Under the pieces are notes generated by a model, which saw nothing but the letters and a program-made list of their open reading frames with translations, did not search any database and was not told the DNA's origin. Positions 1 to 8,279 of a stretch of 38,788 bases of DNA are shown here, piece after piece (within the stretch, counting starts at the first letter, position 1; every line of letters starts with the position of its first letter). This DNA comes from CAIMZW01 sp037133095 (GTDB taxonomy: Bacteria > Actinomycetota > Actinomycetes > Nanopelagicales > Nanopelagicaceae): positions 1 through 38,788 of the forward strand of contig JBAXOT010000017.1 of NCBI GenBank assembly GCA_037133095.1, written 5' to 3'. Both the position numbers and the translations under genes were made by a program.

Positions 1-533
1 TAGAGCGGTTGGGCGCATTGGATGAGGATGTGCCCATCACCGCTTCCTTCATCTTCGGTTCGCGCGAACTATATGACTGGCTGCACTTGAACCGCCGGGT
101 TCGAATGCTGCGAACTGAGAAGACCAATGATCCATCGCAGATTGCCAAGCAAGCTCGGATGACTTCTATCAATGCCTGCCTACAGGTGGACTTGTTTGAT
201 CAGGCAAATGCTTCCAGGGTTCGCGGCAAGATTTATTCTGGCTTTGGTGGGTCGACTGACTTTATCGTCGGCGCTCTTCACAGCCGTGGTGGGCAGTCCT
301 TTATGGCCTTGCCGTCATGGCATGAGAAGACTGGGACTTCGACAATCATTCCAAAGATCACTGAAGCAGTGACGTCGTTCCAGCATTCTTATGTCGTTAC
401 CGAAAATGGTGTGGCACCATGCTTTGGCCGATCGGAATTCGAACAAGCAGCCAACTTGATTGAGAAGGCGGCGCATCCAAATGCACGGGAAGAATTGTGG
501 GATGCCGCGTTCAAGATGGGTCTAGCTCTTTAA
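1..533 (+). CDS. Acetyl-CoA hydrolase/transferase, C-terminal part (5' truncated by window edge)
   Basis: The reading frame is open to the window edge, so the N-terminal part of the protein lies outside. The visible ~176 residues match the C-terminal domain of the acetyl-CoA hydrolase / 4-hydroxybutyrate CoA-transferase family. Recognisable stretches are GGSTDFIVGAL, a following GGQSFMALPS segment, TSTIIPKI and VTENGVAP. Enzymes of this family move CoA between acetate and other short acids or hydrolyse acetyl-CoA in the cytoplasm; the exact acyl substrate cannot be read from this fragment. A TTG at position 9 could be mistaken for a start but lies inside the domain. The gene is convergent with hflX and the two 3' ends overlap by 12 bp. 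Confidence 0.85.
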   Translation, partial: ERLGALDEDVPITASFIFGSRELYDWLHLNRRVRMLRTEKTNDPSQIAKQARMTSINACLQVDLFDQANASRVRGKIYSGFGGSTDFIVGALHSRGGQSFMALPSWHEKTGTSTIIPKITEAVTSFQHSYVVTENGVAPCFGRSEFEQAANLIEKAAHPNAREELWDAAFKMGLAL

Positions 534-1958
534 CGACTCCAACTGTTTGGCTAAACCACCATCGACCATAGCGTGGATGGACGTTCCTTCGGGCAGGTAA
601 TCTTCCGAAAGGATTTCACCGCGTTCGTGAATCTTGTTGACGAGATCGCCGCGATTGAACGGAATGATGGTGTTTATTTCAACCCGGGGTTGAGGAAGTG
701 AAGATTCGATTGCCTTGATCAAGGTCTCGATGCCAAAGCCGGTACGGGCTGAAAAAGCAAAGCTGTTGGGATTTTCGCGAAGTAATTGCATCAAGGTTTC
801 CGGTGGCGCGATATCTGCCTTGTTGATGGCGATGATTTCGAGGATGTCTCCCCCGCCAATTTCATTGATGACTTGTCTTACCGCACGAATTTGTTCGTGT
901 GGGTCTGGGTGAGATCCATCAACCACGTGAACGATGAGGTCGGCACCAGATACTTCTTCTAAGGTGGACTTGAAGGCTTCGACCAATTGGTGTGGCAGGT
1001 GGCGAACGAAACCTACGGTGTCCGAGAGGGTGTAGACACGACCATCTTCGGAAGTGGTCTTTCTTGTTGTTGGGTCCAAAGTTGCGAAGAGTGCGTTCTC
1101 GACCAGGACTCCAGCGTTGGTGAGTCGATTCATTAACGAGGATTTGCCTGCGTTGGTGTAACCGGCGATGGCGACGGATGGGATGGAGTTGCGACGACGT
1201 TCTCGCCGTTTGGTATCGCGGGCGACCTTCATCTCTTTGATCTCTTTGCGAAGTTTGGCCATCTTGTCGTTAATGCGGCGGCGATCGGTTTCAATCTTGG
1301 TCTCACCAGGGCCGCGACCACCAATGCCACCGGCCTGACGAGAAAGTGAATCACCCCAACCGCGAAGTCGTGGCAGAAGGTAGGTCATCTGCGCGAGTTC
1401 GACTTGGGCTTTACCTTCGCGGCTCTTGGCGTGTTGGGCGAAGATGTCCAAAATTAATGCAGTTCGGTCAATGACCTTTACTTTTACTTTTTGTTCAAGG
1501 GCGCGTAATTGGGCCGGCGATAATTCACCATCACAGACCACGGTGTCGGCACCGGTTGCGACAACGACTTGGCGAACCTCGGCGACCTTGCCCGAACCGA
1601 TATAGGTAGATGGGTCTGGTTTGTCGCGGCGTTGAATCAAGGCTTCAAGAACTTCCGAACCTGCAGTCTCGGCTAGGGCAGCGAGTTCCTTCATGGAATT
1701 GTCCGCATCGGCTGCGGTGCCTTCGGTCCAGACTCCTACGAGAACGACCTTCTCCAAACGAAGTTGGCGATATTCGGCATCCGAAATATCTTCCATTTCG
1801 GTGTTAAGGCCTTTGACGCGACGCAGGGCATAACGATCTTGCAGGTCAGGTTGGTTCTGCTCGTAAGCTTCTTGCGTATTCTCGGCGGCGTCGAATTCTG
1901 CAGCAGCCCTGGCGGAGTCAAGAATTAGTTGATCGATATCGAGATCGTCATTACTCAC
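522..1958 (-). CDS. hflX: GTPase HflX
   Basis: Ribosome-associated GTPase of 478 aa. HflX proteins bind the 50S subunit and help split or rescue stalled ribosomes under stress. The N-terminal HflX domain carries the family stretch RLRGWGDSLSRQAGGIGGRG (about 198–215) before GPGETKIETD. The G domain shows the P-loop GYTNAGKSS (266–274), DTVGF (313–317), NKAD (379–382) and a SAR G5 motif (403–405). A basic coiled stretch at about 230–257 links the two domains. The start ATG overlaps the dapF stop (ATGA), so it is probably translated with dapF, miaA and miaB. The length is usual for actinobacteria. Confidence 0.96.
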   Translation of the reverse strand: MSNDDLDIDQLILDSARAAAEFDAAENTQEAYEQNQPDLQDRYALRRVKGLNTEMEDISDAEYRQLRLEKVVLVGVWTEGTAADADNSMKELAALAETAGSEVLEALIQRRDKPDPSTYIGSGKVAEVRQVVVATGADTVVCDGELSPAQLRALEQKVKVKVIDRTALILDIFAQHAKSREGKAQVELAQMTYLLPRLRGWGDSLSRQAGGIGGRGPGETKIETDRRRINDKMAKLRKEIKEMKVARDTKRRERRRNSIPSVAIAGYTNAGKSSLMNRLTNAGVLVENALFATLDPTTRKTTSEDGRVYTLSDTVGFVRHLPHQLVEAFKSTLEEVSGADLIVHVVDGSHPDPHEQIRAVRQVINEIGGGDILEIIAINKADIAPPETLMQLLRENPNSFAFSARTGFGIETLIKAIESSLPQPRVEINTIIPFNRGDLVNKIHERGEILSEDYLPEGTSIHAMVDGGLAKQLESLKS

Positions 1959-2746
1959 AAATAATCATCCAATTCAACGTCTTTGATAAGAACTGCAGGA
2001 CCAGTAAGTGTTGCATTGTTGTGGCCGTCGATGTCGACCTTTAATCGACCACCTGGTGGAGTAACAATCCACGAGGATGGAAGGCGCTTCTTTTGTTGAA
2101 GCGTTGCGGCCAGAGCAACGGCGACAGTTCCGGTTCCACACGATTGGGTTTCACCGCTTCCACGTTCGTAAACGCGCATTTTGAGTTCGCCATTTTCGAG
2201 AACCTGAACGAACTCGACATTTACGCCATCAGGGTATTCATCTTCTGGGTCAACGACCGGTGCGGTCTTTAAGTCGCCAGCATCTGTAACATCATCAACA
2301 AAAACAACGGCATGCGGATTGCCCACGTTGATGTTGTAACCAACCCAGACGTGACCATTAGCGGTGACCGTGATTTCACCATACAACTCTTGGACCTGAC
2401 CCATGTTCACTGCAATGTCATCGGTTAATGGAACGGCGAGGTACTTCATTCCGGCGCGAGTGTTGATTGGGAAGATACCTTCGGGTTGATGGCCGCGTTC
2501 GACCAAATACCGAGCCATCACTCGAATGCCGTTGCCGCACATTTCCGCAATTGAACCATCGGCATTGCGATAATCCATGAACCACTTCTCGGCTTTGCGG
2601 GTAATTCGAATGATGCCATCGGCGCCGATACCCGACTTGCGATTGCAGATCTTTGCGACCGAATCTGCGGCAATGGTGAGTTCGTCGGCGGGGTCGTAAA
2701 TCAGCACGAAATCATTGTGTGTGCCGTGGCCGTAGGTACCAATCAT
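1955..2746 (-). CDS. dapF: Diaminopimelate epimerase
   Basis: Converts LL- to meso-diaminopimelate, the step before lysine and the supplier of DAP for peptidoglycan. The 263-aa protein has the two catalytic cysteines of this cofactor-independent racemase, Cys70 in MCGNGIR and Cys203 in SCGTGT. The family stretches GNPHAVVF and RGSGETQSCGTG are present. It overlaps both miaA upstream and hflX downstream by 4 bp (ATGA), a common actinobacterial arrangement. dapA and dapB are also in this window but in separate clusters. Confidence 0.96.
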   Translation of the reverse strand: MIGTYGHGTHNDFVLIYDPADELTIAADSVAKICNRKSGIGADGIIRITRKAEKWFMDYRNADGSIAEMCGNGIRVMARYLVERGHQPEGIFPINTRAGMKYLAVPLTDDIAVNMGQVQELYGEITVTANGHVWVGYNINVGNPHAVVFVDDVTDAGDLKTAPVVDPEDEYPDGVNVEFVQVLENGELKMRVYERGSGETQSCGTGTVAVALAATLQQKKRLPSSWIVTPPGGRLKVDIDGHNNATLTGPAVLIKDVELDDYL

Positions 2747-3654
2747 GCTTTGAGAATAGTCCCTAAGACGGTGGCTGTGTGCTCTGAAGTTGAGGCAGGG
2801 GCTAACCAGGTGATGCGTTCGTCGCGGGTAAACCAGGTTTCCTGACGGCGGGCATATTGGCGCGTGGCGACCTTGGTTAATTCCTTCGCATCGGCTTCGG
2901 AGATCTCGCCCTGTTTCATTCGGATAATTTGGGCGTACCCCAAGGCTGCTTGGGCGGTCTTGCCCTCCAAAAGTCCTTGATTAATCAATTCTTCGGTCTC
3001 ATCCACCAGGCCCGCGGCCCACATCTTTTCTACTCGGGCGTCGATTCTGACATCCAGATTGGGGCGGTCTAAAGCCAGCCCGAACTGCATTGCCTGCGGA
3101 TACTTGGTCGAATCTTTGCGAGGCAAGTTTGCGGTGAAAGGCTTGCCAGTAATTTCGATGACTTCCAGGGCGCGGACAACTCGGCGAACATTTTCTTTCG
3201 GAATCGCCAGCGCCGCTGCGGGGTCCAATTTTTCTAGGCGCGCATGCATCGCCGCGGCGCCGATTTTCTCGGCTTGGGCCTCTAGCTCGTCACGGACTTT
3301 TGGATCGGTATCAGGAAAGTTAAGGTCATCGAGGATGGCCTTAATGTAGAAACCAGTGCCGCCAACGATGACGACTGATTTTTCATTAGCGAGAAGTTCA
3401 TCAATGGTTTTACGAGCAAGTTCTTGATACCAAGCCACGGTTACGTCAGTCGTTACATCGACAACATCGAGCAGGTGGTGAGGGATTCCTTGTCGTTCTG
3501 CCAGTGACAACTTCGCAGTTCCAATATCCATGCCTTTGTAAAGTTGCATGGAATCGGCGTTGACGATTTCGGCGTTTAATTCCTTGGCAATCGCAACCGC
3601 GAGGTCGCTCTTTCCGGTGGCGGTAGCGCCACAAATGACGATGAGGTGGCTCAT
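2743..3654 (-). CDS. miaA: tRNA dimethylallyltransferase
   Basis: Transfers a dimethylallyl group to N6 of A37 in tRNAs that read codons starting with U; its product is the substrate of MiaB, encoded immediately upstream. The 303-aa protein begins with a P-loop GATATGKS (9–16), followed by the DSMQLY substrate-binding segment (34–39) and the GGTGFYIKA motif. The length is typical. It overlaps miaB and dapF by 4 bp each, so the four genes miaB–miaA–dapF–hflX form one tightly coupled unit. Confidence 0.95.
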   Translation of the reverse strand: MSHLIVICGATATGKSDLAVAIAKELNAEIVNADSMQLYKGMDIGTAKLSLAERQGIPHHLLDVVDVTTDVTVAWYQELARKTIDELLANEKSVVIVGGTGFYIKAILDDLNFPDTDPKVRDELEAQAEKIGAAAMHARLEKLDPAAALAIPKENVRRVVRALEVIEITGKPFTANLPRKDSTKYPQAMQFGLALDRPNLDVRIDARVEKMWAAGLVDETEELINQGLLEGKTAQAALGYAQIIRMKQGEISEADAKELTKVATRQYARRQETWFTRDERITWLAPASTSEHTATVLGTILKA

Positions 3655-5147
3655 ACCTTTTTGAGTTGTTTCAAGGTGGGCATACCGATCATGAGAGCCT
3701 GGGGTCCGGCCTCTTTTATCCGTGTCTCGTGAGCATCTCCCCCGCGCGTCTTTCGAATCGACAGCGGCAAGCCTTCAGCAAGAACAAAGTTTGGTGAAGC
3801 TTTTGTAATTTCAGTAGTAACTAGATCGCCAGGTCGAGGCGGAATGGCTTCATCGACATTGAAATGAACGAGGCGGAAATCTTTGGACCGACCAGTCATT
3901 CGATGGCGCAAGCCATCGCGCTTTCCTTCATGATCTGCGACCAGAACTTCTTGAACAGTTCCTACGACTTCTTGATTAACGGCTTCGGAAATATCTTGCT
4001 GCAATTTATGGAGGGCTTCGTAGCGTTCGCGCATAACATCATCTGGAATCTGATCCGGCATGGTGGCGGCCGGAGTTCCAGGACGTTTGGAATATTGAAA
4101 GGTGTAGGCGGCAAGGAATTTAGCTTCGCGGGCGACTTCCATAGTCTGTTCAAAGTCTTCATCGGTCTCGCCAGGAAAACCAACAATGATGTCGGTGGTA
4201 ATCGTCGAATCCGGCATTGCAGCGCGAACCTTCTCGATAATGCCCATGTACCGGTCGCGACGATAGGACCGACGCATGGCGGCGAGAATTCGATCTGACC
4301 CGGATTGCAAGGGCATGTGCAGGTTGGGCATGACGTTGGGAGTTTCAGCCATCGCGGCAATGACATCGTCAGTGAAGTCGCGAGGGTGAGGCGACATGAA
4401 TCGAACTCGTTCTAGTCCATCGACCTTGCCACATTCACGGAGAAGTTTTGCGAAGGCCCCGCGATCGCCAAAGTCCACACCGTAAGCATTGACGTTCTGA
4501 CCCAGCAAAGTTATTTCAACAACGCCTTGATCGACGAGGGCGCGGACTTCTTTCATAATGTCTTCGGATGGGCGGTCCTTTTCGATACCGCGCAGCGACG
4601 GAACGATGCAGAAGGTGCAGGTGTTATTACACCCGACCGAGACTGAGACCCAGGCGCTGAATGCGGAATGGCGACGAGCCGGCAAGGTGGATGGGAAGTG
4701 TTCCAAAGCCTCTTTGATTTCGACTTGAGATTCTTCTTCGATCCGGGCACGTTCTAGCAATACTGGCAGCGAGCCGATGTTGTGAGTTCCGAAGACGACA
4801 TCGACATACGGTGCGCGCTTGATAATCGAATCTTGGTCTTTCTGGGCCATGCAGCCACCGACGGCGATCTGAAAGTTCGGGTCGATTTTCTTGCGCGGGG
4901 CGAGGAAAGAGAGGTTTCCGTACAGCTTATTGTCGGCATTTTCCCGAACGGCACAGGTATTGAAGACGACCAGATCTGGTTCGGAGTTCTCGAGCGCTTG
5001 AACGTAACCCGCATCAAGGAGGAGTCCAGTGATTCTCTCGGTATCGTGGACGTTCATCTGGCAGCCATAAGTCTCAACCACGAAGGTTCGAGGCGCCTCA
5101 GATGCGGACGCGAGCGAACTAGTTGACAAAATTGGTGAGATTGGCAC
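3651..5147 (-). CDS. miaB: tRNA-2-methylthio-N6-dimethylallyladenosine synthase
   Basis: Radical-SAM methylthiotransferase that adds a methylthio group at C2 of i6A37 in tRNA. The 498-aa protein has the N-terminal UPF0004 domain with cluster ligands Cys29, Cys65 and Cys99. The radical-SAM motif CNNTCTFC (Cys173, 177, 180) follows, and a TRAM-like domain sits near the C-terminus. The chosen start is GTG at 5147, since no ATG occurs before the conserved TFVVETYGC segment; the first ~18 residues are low-complexity and the true start could be slightly later. No clear ribosome binding site is seen. The gene lies 42 bp downstream of the last subunit gene of the accessory locus. Confidence 0.95.
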   Translation of the reverse strand: MPISPILSTSSLASASEAPRTFVVETYGCQMNVHDTERITGLLLDAGYVQALENSEPDLVVFNTCAVRENADNKLYGNLSFLAPRKKIDPNFQIAVGGCMAQKDQDSIIKRAPYVDVVFGTHNIGSLPVLLERARIEEESQVEIKEALEHFPSTLPARRHSAFSAWVSVSVGCNNTCTFCIVPSLRGIEKDRPSEDIMKEVRALVDQGVVEITLLGQNVNAYGVDFGDRGAFAKLLRECGKVDGLERVRFMSPHPRDFTDDVIAAMAETPNVMPNLHMPLQSGSDRILAAMRRSYRRDRYMGIIEKVRAAMPDSTITTDIIVGFPGETDEDFEQTMEVAREAKFLAAYTFQYSKRPGTPAATMPDQIPDDVMRERYEALHKLQQDISEAVNQEVVGTVQEVLVADHEGKRDGLRHRMTGRSKDFRLVHFNVDEAIPPRPGDLVTTEITKASPNFVLAEGLPLSIRKTRGGDAHETRIKEAGPQALMIGMPTLKQLKKV

Positions 5148-5189
5148 GGGCTAAGGATAGTCGGGGGCGAAAAACGCGCCCAATTGAGG

Positions 5190-5720
5190 CTAAGAGTTGA
5201 CTGGAACCGAGGCGTTCAAGTTGGTTTTCGCTACCGTCACGCTGGCTACCGTGGTCGCCGTGTTACCAGAACTGACTACCTGGAAAGCGATCCTTGTTCC
5301 TGCTGGAATTGCCACAGTGAGTGATTGTGACGTCGACAGAGCCGCAGAAGTTCTGGTGCCGGTGCCACAGGTTGCCTTCGCACTGAATGCTCCAGTCGTT
5401 CCTGTGCAGTAATACACATTAGTAAAACCAGTCACTGTCGATAAGCCGAGCGTAAACGAAGCAATTCCAGTGGTTCCAAAGTTTTGAACAAAGAAATTTG
5501 CAAAACGAGTGGCAACGGTATTTCCGGTTGTCAAAGATAGAGTGGTGAGATTTTGAGTTCCGACTGTCGCTGTCACTTCGGTTCGGAAATTTCCCACACT
5601 GATATTTTGCGTTCCTGTTGCCTTTGCTCCCAAACTTGCAGATGCCAAATCGAGGCCTGCTGGCAGCACATAAAGTACGACCAGCAAAGCCCCGATTCGA
5701 CGTAACCGAGAGCGGTTCAT
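5190..5720 (-). CDS. Small secreted TasA/camelysin-like protein (unit A, minor subunit)
   Basis: A 176-aa exported protein with a basic N-terminus (residues 1–8), a hydrophobic segment and then ASASLGAKATGTQNISVG. This resembles the SipW-type leader of the larger neighbours, which have FASLNATAFNTTAQNISVG. The mature part is rich in Thr, Ser, Ala and Val and probably all beta. It has exactly two cysteines, 12 residues apart, matching the two-Cys loop of all the other subunits. It ends in VPVNS, similar to the TNS/SNG ends of the neighbours. It lies 19 bp after the 295-aa subunit gene, so it is probably co-transcribed. Its counterpart in unit B is the 179-aa protein at 10771. Function is inferred: an accessory or capping subunit of a surface fibre. 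No enzyme motif is seen. Confidence 0.7.
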   Translation of the reverse strand: MNRSRLRRIGALLVVLYVLPAGLDLASASLGAKATGTQNISVGNFRTEVTATVGTQNLTTLSLTTGNTVATRFANFFVQNFGTTGIASFTLGLSTVTGFTNVYYCTGTTGAFSAKATCGTGTRTSAALSTSQSLTVAIPAGTRIAFQVVSSGNTATTVASVTVAKTNLNASVPVNS

Positions 5721-5739
5721 TATTGCGAACTATCAGTTA

Positions 5740-6627
5740 TTAGCTGTTGGTGACTCCACCAGTTACCTGAGCCTCGGTGAAGGTCCAAGTAACGGATCCG
5801 ACTGCACCCTGGAGGGTGGTAGCAGGAAGAACACCGTTGATGGTTGTTTCAGCCAAAGTGCTTGGAAGGTTCATCGAGATCTTGAGGTGCGAAACGCCAC
5901 CAGCGGTGAGCGATAGGTTGGTAGGTGTCAAAGTCTGAGCTGCGCCCTTGAGAACTGAAGCTGCAGTTGATGCCAAGACTGGATTGGTTGTTCCAGAGCA
6001 AACACCAGTGCCTGGAGTCCAGGTTCCACCAGTACAGACCGAGATTGTTACCTGAAGACCATTGGTTGCATCTGAGGTAAGAGTGCTGAGTGGTGTTGCG
6101 GTTGCGGTTGAGGTTGCACCGGTTGCTGCGCTTGTGACAGTGAACTGAGTTCCAGTTGCTGACGCAATCGTTGCATTTACTAAGTTATAGGCAGGTGCGG
6201 TCGCGCCTGTAATCGTTACGGTCTGACCTGCAACGAATGAATTCACTGCAGTGTAAGTAACGGTTCCAGCCGCGGCTGAAATGGCAGTAACGCTGGCTGG
6301 TGCTTGAGCGTCAGCAAGCTGCAATGTCATTGCAGAACCTGCAAGGGATCCACCATTAGTCACGTCCACGTAACGGTTCTGGGTGTCGCCAGGTTGGATT
6401 GGTCCAATTGCGGTGGTAATACCGTTACCAACGCCAGCTTGAGTAAGTTTCAAAGTACCGACCGAGATGTTTTGGGCCGTAGTGTTGAAGGCCGTGGCAT
6501 TAAGCGAGGCGAAAACATTGGAACTTACCAATGCGACGCCTCCAATAGCTGCGACGCCAAGAATGGCGACTAGTCCCATCTTTGATGTTAATTTTCCGGC
6601 GACAGTAGTCGCTAATTTCTGGTTCAC
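5740..6627 (-). CDS. TasA/camelysin-like secreted subunit with SipW-type leader (unit A, 295 aa)
   Basis: The leader has a short basic region, a hydrophobic stretch (about 17–36) and VFASLNATAFNTTAQNISVG, the SipW-dependent signal pattern; cleavage after VFA (about residue 40) is likely. Next comes PGDTQNRY plus TNGGSL (80–95), the same layout as the PGD...N.G core of TasA-like proteins. Residues 110–178 form an inserted beta module (TYTAVNSFVAGQTVTITGA, then YNLVNATI and TQFTVTSA). A two-Cys loop (Cys198, Cys210) and a C-terminal WTFTEAQVTGG...TNS tail follow. The start is GTG, preceded by an AGGGGT ribosome site. It resembles the 295-aa protein at 12820 closely in protein and DNA. Likely a major fibre or matrix subunit; this role is inferred. 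Confidence 0.75.
   Translation of the reverse strand: MNQKLATTVAGKLTSKMGLVAILGVAAIGGVALVSSNVFASLNATAFNTTAQNISVGTLKLTQAGVGNGITTAIGPIQPGDTQNRYVDVTNGGSLAGSAMTLQLADAQAPASVTAISAAAGTVTYTAVNSFVAGQTVTITGATAPAYNLVNATIASATGTQFTVTSAATGATSTATATPLSTLTSDATNGLQVTISVCTGGTWTPGTGVCSGTTNPVLASTAASVLKGAAQTLTPTNLSLTAGGVSHLKISMNLPSTLAETTINGVLPATTLQGAVGSVTWTFTEAQVTGGVTNS
6094..6300 (-). repeat. Inserted beta module, copy in the 295-aa subunit of unit A
   Basis: Encodes about residues 110–178 of the subunit. The pattern is TVTYTA, GQTVTIT, YN, and TQFTVTSA, typical of short surface-protein beta repeats. The same module is in the subunit at 12820 and in several copies in the one at 11329. It is absent from the 221-, 241- and 310-aa subunits, so it looks like a movable protein domain within a shared core. 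Confidence 0.6.
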
Positions 6628-6682
6628 ATTTACCCCTATTTTTGGTTGGTTGGTTGGGAAAGTATTTGATGCGTACTTATGT

Positions 6683-6726
6683 GTAGTAGTTCTCGCATAT
6701 GAGGGCTCAAGTGCGAGAACTACTAC
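6683..6726 (-). other. Perfect 15-bp stem-loop between subunit genes
   Basis: Arms 6683–6697 and 6712–6726 are perfectly complementary over 15 bp, with a 14-nt loop. The structure begins 29 nt after the stop of the 221-aa gene and ends 55 nt before the start of the 295-aa gene. No U-run follows on either strand, so it is not a classical intrinsic terminator. A U-less actinobacterial terminator, an mRNA-stabilising hairpin or an operator are all possible. The motif GTACTTATGT sits beside it at 6673–6682; its complement also occurs in the inverted repeat at 16792–16826. Confidence 0.6.
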
Positions 6727-6755
6727 CGATATTTAGTTTGATTGGTTGTTTGGTA

Positions 6756-7421
6756 TTAGCCGTTGGTTGTTGTGTTTGTACGTTGTGGCTCCGAGAATTG
6801 CCAAGTAACGCTTGTGGACTGGCCTTCATGAGAAGTTCCAATAACAAACGCCCCGTTGTCGATTGTTTCAGTGATATTTGAAAGAGCCACCGAAAGTTTC
6901 ACGTAAGTGACACCGGAAGCTGCAAGTGACAGCCCTAAAGACTTTGCCGTTGAAAAAGATGCGAGAGTGCCCGTGGCGGCTGTTGAGGCAGTTCCACCGC
7001 AGGTCGATCCACCTACGGTTAAAGTCCACGCAGAAGAGCACGCCTGTGCAGTGATAGTCAAATCACCCGGCAGAGTGCCCGCGTTCGTGACCGTAGAAGT
7101 TGCCTTGAGAGTCAAAGTTGATCCATCCAAAGTGCCGCCGTTTGTCACCGCGACGTATCGATTGACGACGTCTTGCGGTGCCAACAGTGAAATCGAAGAA
7201 GTGAATCCGGCAGAGGAAGTGTTGGTGTCCGCTGCTTGAGTGAGCAACAAGGTTCCGTTGTCGATACCTTGGCTTGTATAAGTTGCAGTTGCGTCAAGTG
7301 TCGCGAAGACCGATGAGCTGATAAGTGAAACGCCACCGACTGTTGCGGTTGCGAAGATTGCAACCATCGCAACCTGTGAAGTTAGTTTTCCAGCAATCGC
7401 TGGTCCGATTCCGATTTTCAT
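6756..7421 (-). CDS. TasA/camelysin-like secreted subunit (unit A, 221 aa)
   Basis: A compact subunit without the inserted module. The leader has a hydrophobic stretch (about 17–35) and VFATLDATATYTSQGIDNGTL, the SipW-type pattern. PQDVVNRY and VTNGGTL form the TasA-like core. The two-Cys loop is ACSSAW...STCGG with 12 residues between the cysteines. The C-terminus is WQFSEPQRTNTTTNG. The start ATG overlaps the stop of the upstream signal-peptidase gene (ATGA) and has a strong AAAGGGGAC ribosome site. This coupling suggests that the 242-aa peptidase matures this protein, although that pairing is inference. The collinear partner in unit B is the 241-aa protein at 14891. Confidence 0.75.
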   Translation of the reverse strand: MKIGIGPAIAGKLTSQVAMVAIFATATVGGVSLISSSVFATLDATATYTSQGIDNGTLLLTQAADTNTSSAGFTSSISLLAPQDVVNRYVAVTNGGTLDGSTLTLKATSTVTNAGTLPGDLTITAQACSSAWTLTVGGSTCGGTASTAATGTLASFSTAKSLGLSLAASGVTYVKLSVALSNITETIDNGAFVIGTSHEGQSTSVTWQFSEPQRTNTTTNG

Positions 7422-8146
7422 ACATCGTCCCCTTTATGGTCGATAGTTTTATTTCCGTTTATTGGTTGTTGTAATTGAACGATCGAATCAGTTGGACTGG
7501 TTTCGGAATCGATCGGAAGTGCTTCAGCCCCAGACGAGGTCGGCTGAATATCATGGTGTAGATGTGGCACGTGTAACCGGTGGGCATGATGCTTGGCCAA
7601 GGTCTTGTGGCTGAGGTACCGTGCAATACTCAAAGCGAACGCCAAGAGAATAAGTGCGTAACTGATGAGTCGACCTTTGCTTGAATTAAAGAAGACAACT
7701 TCGCGGCCCAGCAATGGCACATGGCCAATCTCTCGAGGAATTAACTGCTGGGGGTTTACTTTGACTGCGCCTGCATCTACAGCTGGGTTGGCATCACCTT
7801 TTGTATTGATTACATATTGAAAGTCAATGTTCTTTATCGAAGTAATTCGGTGTGAAAATAGCGTGTAATCACCTGCATTTCGAAGCACAACAATGTCACC
7901 AACGTGAAGATCTTGTGCCTTTGTCTCCTTGGTAATGAGCGCATCACCTGGATTAAAAACTGGCCTCATGGATCCACTCAAAACTGGAGAGATCGCGATG
8001 CCAAGAATTGAATGAAGGAGTACCGGAACAAAGAGCAAAGCAAAAAGCGCGACCGTAAACAAGTAGTGTCCTTTACCGCGAGGGCGCGCGGCGGTCCCAG
8101 TGCTTGGGGCATCGCCCAAATCTTGGACCAAAGGTACAGAAGTCAT
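7418..8146 (-). CDS. Signal peptidase I, archaeal/ER (SipW-like) type, with His-rich tail
   Basis: Membrane-bound serine protease of 242 aa. A transmembrane helix (about 28–48) is followed by SGSMRPVFNPGD with the likely nucleophile Ser59. FSHRI supplies His99 in place of the Lys of bacterial LepB, and KGDANP supplies Asp118. A second membrane helix spans about 160–177. This Ser-His class includes SipW, which processes TasA in Bacillus. The C-terminal tail is unusual: eight histidines within residues 180–198, then an acidic/Gln-rich end, which could bind metal. It is translationally coupled to the 221-aa subunit gene downstream. The start ATG lacks a clear ribosome site. Confidence 0.88.
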   Translation of the reverse strand: MTSVPLVQDLGDAPSTGTAARPRGKGHYLFTVALFALLFVPVLLHSILGIAISPVLSGSMRPVFNPGDALITKETKAQDLHVGDIVVLRNAGDYTLFSHRITSIKNIDFQYVINTKGDANPAVDAGAVKVNPQQLIPREIGHVPLLGREVVFFNSSKGRLISYALILLAFALSIARYLSHKTLAKHHAHRLHVPHLHHDIQPTSSGAEALPIDSETSPTDSIVQLQQPINGNKTIDHKGDDV

Positions 8147-8189
8147 GGACGTAAGGTACGGAAGTTACTTTGCGGTAAGTTCTCGAAAC

Positions 8190-8214
8190 CCTACATGTTA
8201 TCTCGCAATGTAGG
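8190..8214 (-). other. Small hairpin between two signal-peptidase genes
   Basis: Arms CCTACAT (8190–8196) and ATGTAGG (8208–8214) can pair over 7 bp in the 133-bp gap between the 190-aa and 242-aa peptidase genes. There is no U-run. Function is unknown; nothing else is recognisable in this gap. Confidence 0.3.
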
Positions 8215-8279
8215 ACAAAAGTAAGAGGTTCCTGAGAATGGGACTGGTCATCAAAAAGTCAGAAATGGACCCTTTCGGT

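Noticed and set aside
3864..4298. Plus-strand open frame of 144 codons
   Set aside because: It is antisense to the conserved radical-SAM region of miaB and has no recognisable features.
6683..6726. Classical intrinsic terminator
   Set aside because: The stem is strong but no U-run follows it on either strand, so it is listed as a stem-loop of uncertain function.
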